A stretch of 64,000 nt of DNA from Actinopolymorpha singaporensis (GTDB taxonomy: Bacteria; Actinomycetota; Actinomycetes; Propionibacteriales; Actinopolymorphaceae). Below the pieces are notes generated by a model. It was given only the letters and a program-made list of their open reading frames with translations, ran no database searches and was not told where the DNA came from. Where the stretch lies: positions 372,001 to 436,000 of the forward strand of contig NZ_LT629732.1 of assembly GCF_900104745.1 (NCBI RefSeq), given 5' to 3'. The position numbers were made by a program, and so were the translations under genes. Numbering within the stretch: the stretch's first letter is position 1; every line of letters starts with the position of its first letter. Shown here piece after piece: positions 62,662 through 64,000 of this stretch.

Positions 62662-64000
62662 ATGACAGGGGAGACGAACGGCCTACGCAGCCGGGCCTGG
62701 TTCGGCGCGACCGGCCGCACGGGCATGGCCCACCGGTCCTGGATGCGCAACCAGGGCTTCGGCCAGGAGGTCTTCGACGGGCGACCGGTCATCGGCATCG
62801 CCACCACCTGGTCCGAGCTCGCTCCCTGCAACGCCCACCTGCACCGGGTGGCCGAGGCGGTCAAGCGGGGCGTGTGGCAGGCAGGTGGGTTCCCGCTGGA
62901 GTTCCCGGCGCTCGCCCTCGGTGAGTCGCTGCTGCGGCCGACGGCGATGTTCTACCGCAACCTCCTCGCCATGGAGGCCGAGGAGATGATGCGGGCCAAC
63001 CCGCTCGACGGCACCGTCCTGCTGTCCGGCTGCGACAAGACCACGCCCGGCCTGCTGATGGCCTCCGCCTCGGTCGACCTGCCCTCGATCATGGTCACCG
63101 GCGGCCCGATGCTGAACGGCAAGTACCGCGGCCAGGACGTCGGATCCGGCACCCACGTGTGGAAGTTCGAGGAAGACCTCAAGACCGGCAAGATGACCCA
63201 GGAGGAGTGCTACTTCGCCGAGGGTTGCATGGCCCGCTCCAACGGGCACTGCATGACGATGGGCACCGCGTCAACCATGGCTTGCGTCGCCGAGGCGCTC
63301 GGCATGCAGCTGCCCGGGTCGGCCACCTGGCCGGCCGTGGACGCGCGGCGCTACGAGGTCGCCCAGGAGGCCGGTCGCCGGATCGTGGGCATGGTCGAGG
63401 AGGACCTGCGTCCCAGCAGGATCCTCACCCGCGAGGCGTTCGAGAACGCCATCCGCGCCAACGCCGCGATCGGCGGCTCGACCAACGCGATCGTGCACCT
63501 GCTCGCCCTGGCCCGCAGGCTCGGCGTCCAGCTCGACCTGGCCGACTTCGACGGGCTCGCCCGGCCGGTGCCGACGCTGGTCAACCTCATGCCCTCTGGG
63601 AAGTACCTCATGGAGGACTTCTGCTACGCCGGCGGGCTGCCGGTGGTGCTGCGCCAGCTGGCCGAAGCCGGACTCCTGCACTCCGAGCAGATCACCGTCA
63701 CCGGCAAGGGCATCGCGGACAACAACGCCCAGGCCGAGTGCTTCAACCGCGAGGTCATCACCACCATCGAGGAGCCGTTCCAGGCCGCCGGCACCGGCAC
63801 GGCCGTCCTGTCGGGCAACCTCGCCCCCAACGGCGCGGTGATCAAGCAGTCAGCGGTGTCGCCGCACCTGCTCAAGCACGAGGGACGCGCGCTGGTCTTC
63901 GACTCCCCCGAGGACTACCACGCCGTGTCGGAGGACCCCGACATGGACGTGACCGAGAGCGACGTACTGGTGATCCGGTACGCCGGGCCGAAGGGCTACC
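62662..64000 (+). CDS. IlvD/Edd-family sugar-acid dehydratase (arabinonate/xylonate dehydratase-like), 3' end missing
   Basis: ATG 62662; 446 codons are present and the frame runs off the window. The iron-sulfur Cys residues of the family lie in APCNAHLH, SGCDKTTPG and HCMTMGTASTMAC, and GGSTNAIVHLLALA follows. The RSRAWFGATGRTGMAHRSWMRNQGF start resembles L-arabinonate and D-xylonate dehydratases rather than biosynthetic IlvD. It would convert the sugar acid to the 2-keto-3-deoxy acid that the FAH-family and aldehyde dehydrogenase enzymes process. Confidence 0.85.
   Translation, partial: MTGETNGLRSRAWFGATGRTGMAHRSWMRNQGFGQEVFDGRPVIGIATTWSELAPCNAHLHRVAEAVKRGVWQAGGFPLEFPALALGESLLRPTAMFYRNLLAMEAEEMMRANPLDGTVLLSGCDKTTPGLLMASASVDLPSIMVTGGPMLNGKYRGQDVGSGTHVWKFEEDLKTGKMTQEECYFAEGCMARSNGHCMTMGTASTMACVAEALGMQLPGSATWPAVDARRYEVAQEAGRRIVGMVEEDLRPSRILTREAFENAIRANAAIGGSTNAIVHLLALARRLGVQLDLADFDGLARPVPTLVNLMPSGKYLMEDFCYAGGLPVVLRQLAEAGLLHSEQITVTGKGIADNNAQAECFNREVITTIEEPFQAAGTGTAVLSGNLAPNGAVIKQSAVSPHLLKHEGRALVFDSPEDYHAVSEDPDMDVTESDVLVIRYAGPKGY

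Overview
The window is 64 kb of very GC-rich chromosome with GTG and TTG starts, many 4-bp ATGA/GTGA gene overlaps, a GroEL ending in a Gly-Met tail, a DUF3263 gene next to otsB, CysO paired with threonine synthase, and a HelR-type RNA polymerase recycling ATPase. These point to a soil or plant-litter actinomycete, probably in Propionibacteriales (Actinopolymorpha/Kribbella-like); the genus is inference only. No rRNA, tRNA, integrase, transposase or CRISPR array was recognised.

Left part (1-22 kb). It opens with a truncated secreted DUF1906 gene, divergent from helR. Then come an HD-domain protein preceded by four tiny tandem ORFs, a membrane protein, a GH20 beta-hexosaminidase, cutC-DUF4031, and an RraA-like gene. 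From 10.3 to 14.0 kb lies an accessory patch: an XRE/DUF5753 regulator, a 109-aa protein, a 40-aa peptide between two hairpins, a secreted protein, and a cluster of small proteins repeating one Trp-rich domain. An M19 dipeptidase follows. A five-copy 43-bp tandem repeat separates it from groEL, which carries two CIRCE-type operators. Next are a cold-shock protein, a clan-D alpha-galactosidase, and thrC-cysO behind what reads as a SAM (S-box) riboswitch. The left part closes with a decayed serine-hydrolase pseudogene.

Middle part (22-36 kb). The theme is trehalose: a divergent GT20 paralogue, otsB (with DUF3263) and otsA lie within 10 kb. Among them are a BY-kinase-like protein with a damaged P-loop, an amidase, a VOC protein, a Gfo/Idh/MocA oxidoreductase, an FGGY kinase coupled to otsA, and a PAS-GAF-SpoIIE phosphatase.

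Right part (36-64 kb). This is a pentose and sugar-acid catabolic island. It holds KDPG aldolase and KDG kinase; an Nramp-fold transporter lacking the metal motifs, with a GntR/FCD regulator; and an overlapping operon of FAH-family dehydratase, aldehyde dehydrogenase and SDR, followed by a hydroxyacid dehydrogenase and a second SDR. An IclR regulator is divergent from a U32-like protein. GH127 arabinofuranosidase sits with an ABC importer and a divergent LacI gene; GH51 arabinofuranosidase sits with a zinc alcohol dehydrogenase and a second, divergent ABC importer. An MFS transporter and an IlvD/Edd sugar-acid dehydratase end the window. Together they suggest import of arabinose-containing oligosaccharides, cytoplasmic hydrolysis, and oxidation of the sugar through 2-keto-3-deoxy acids to 2-oxoglutarate (Weimberg type) or to pyruvate.
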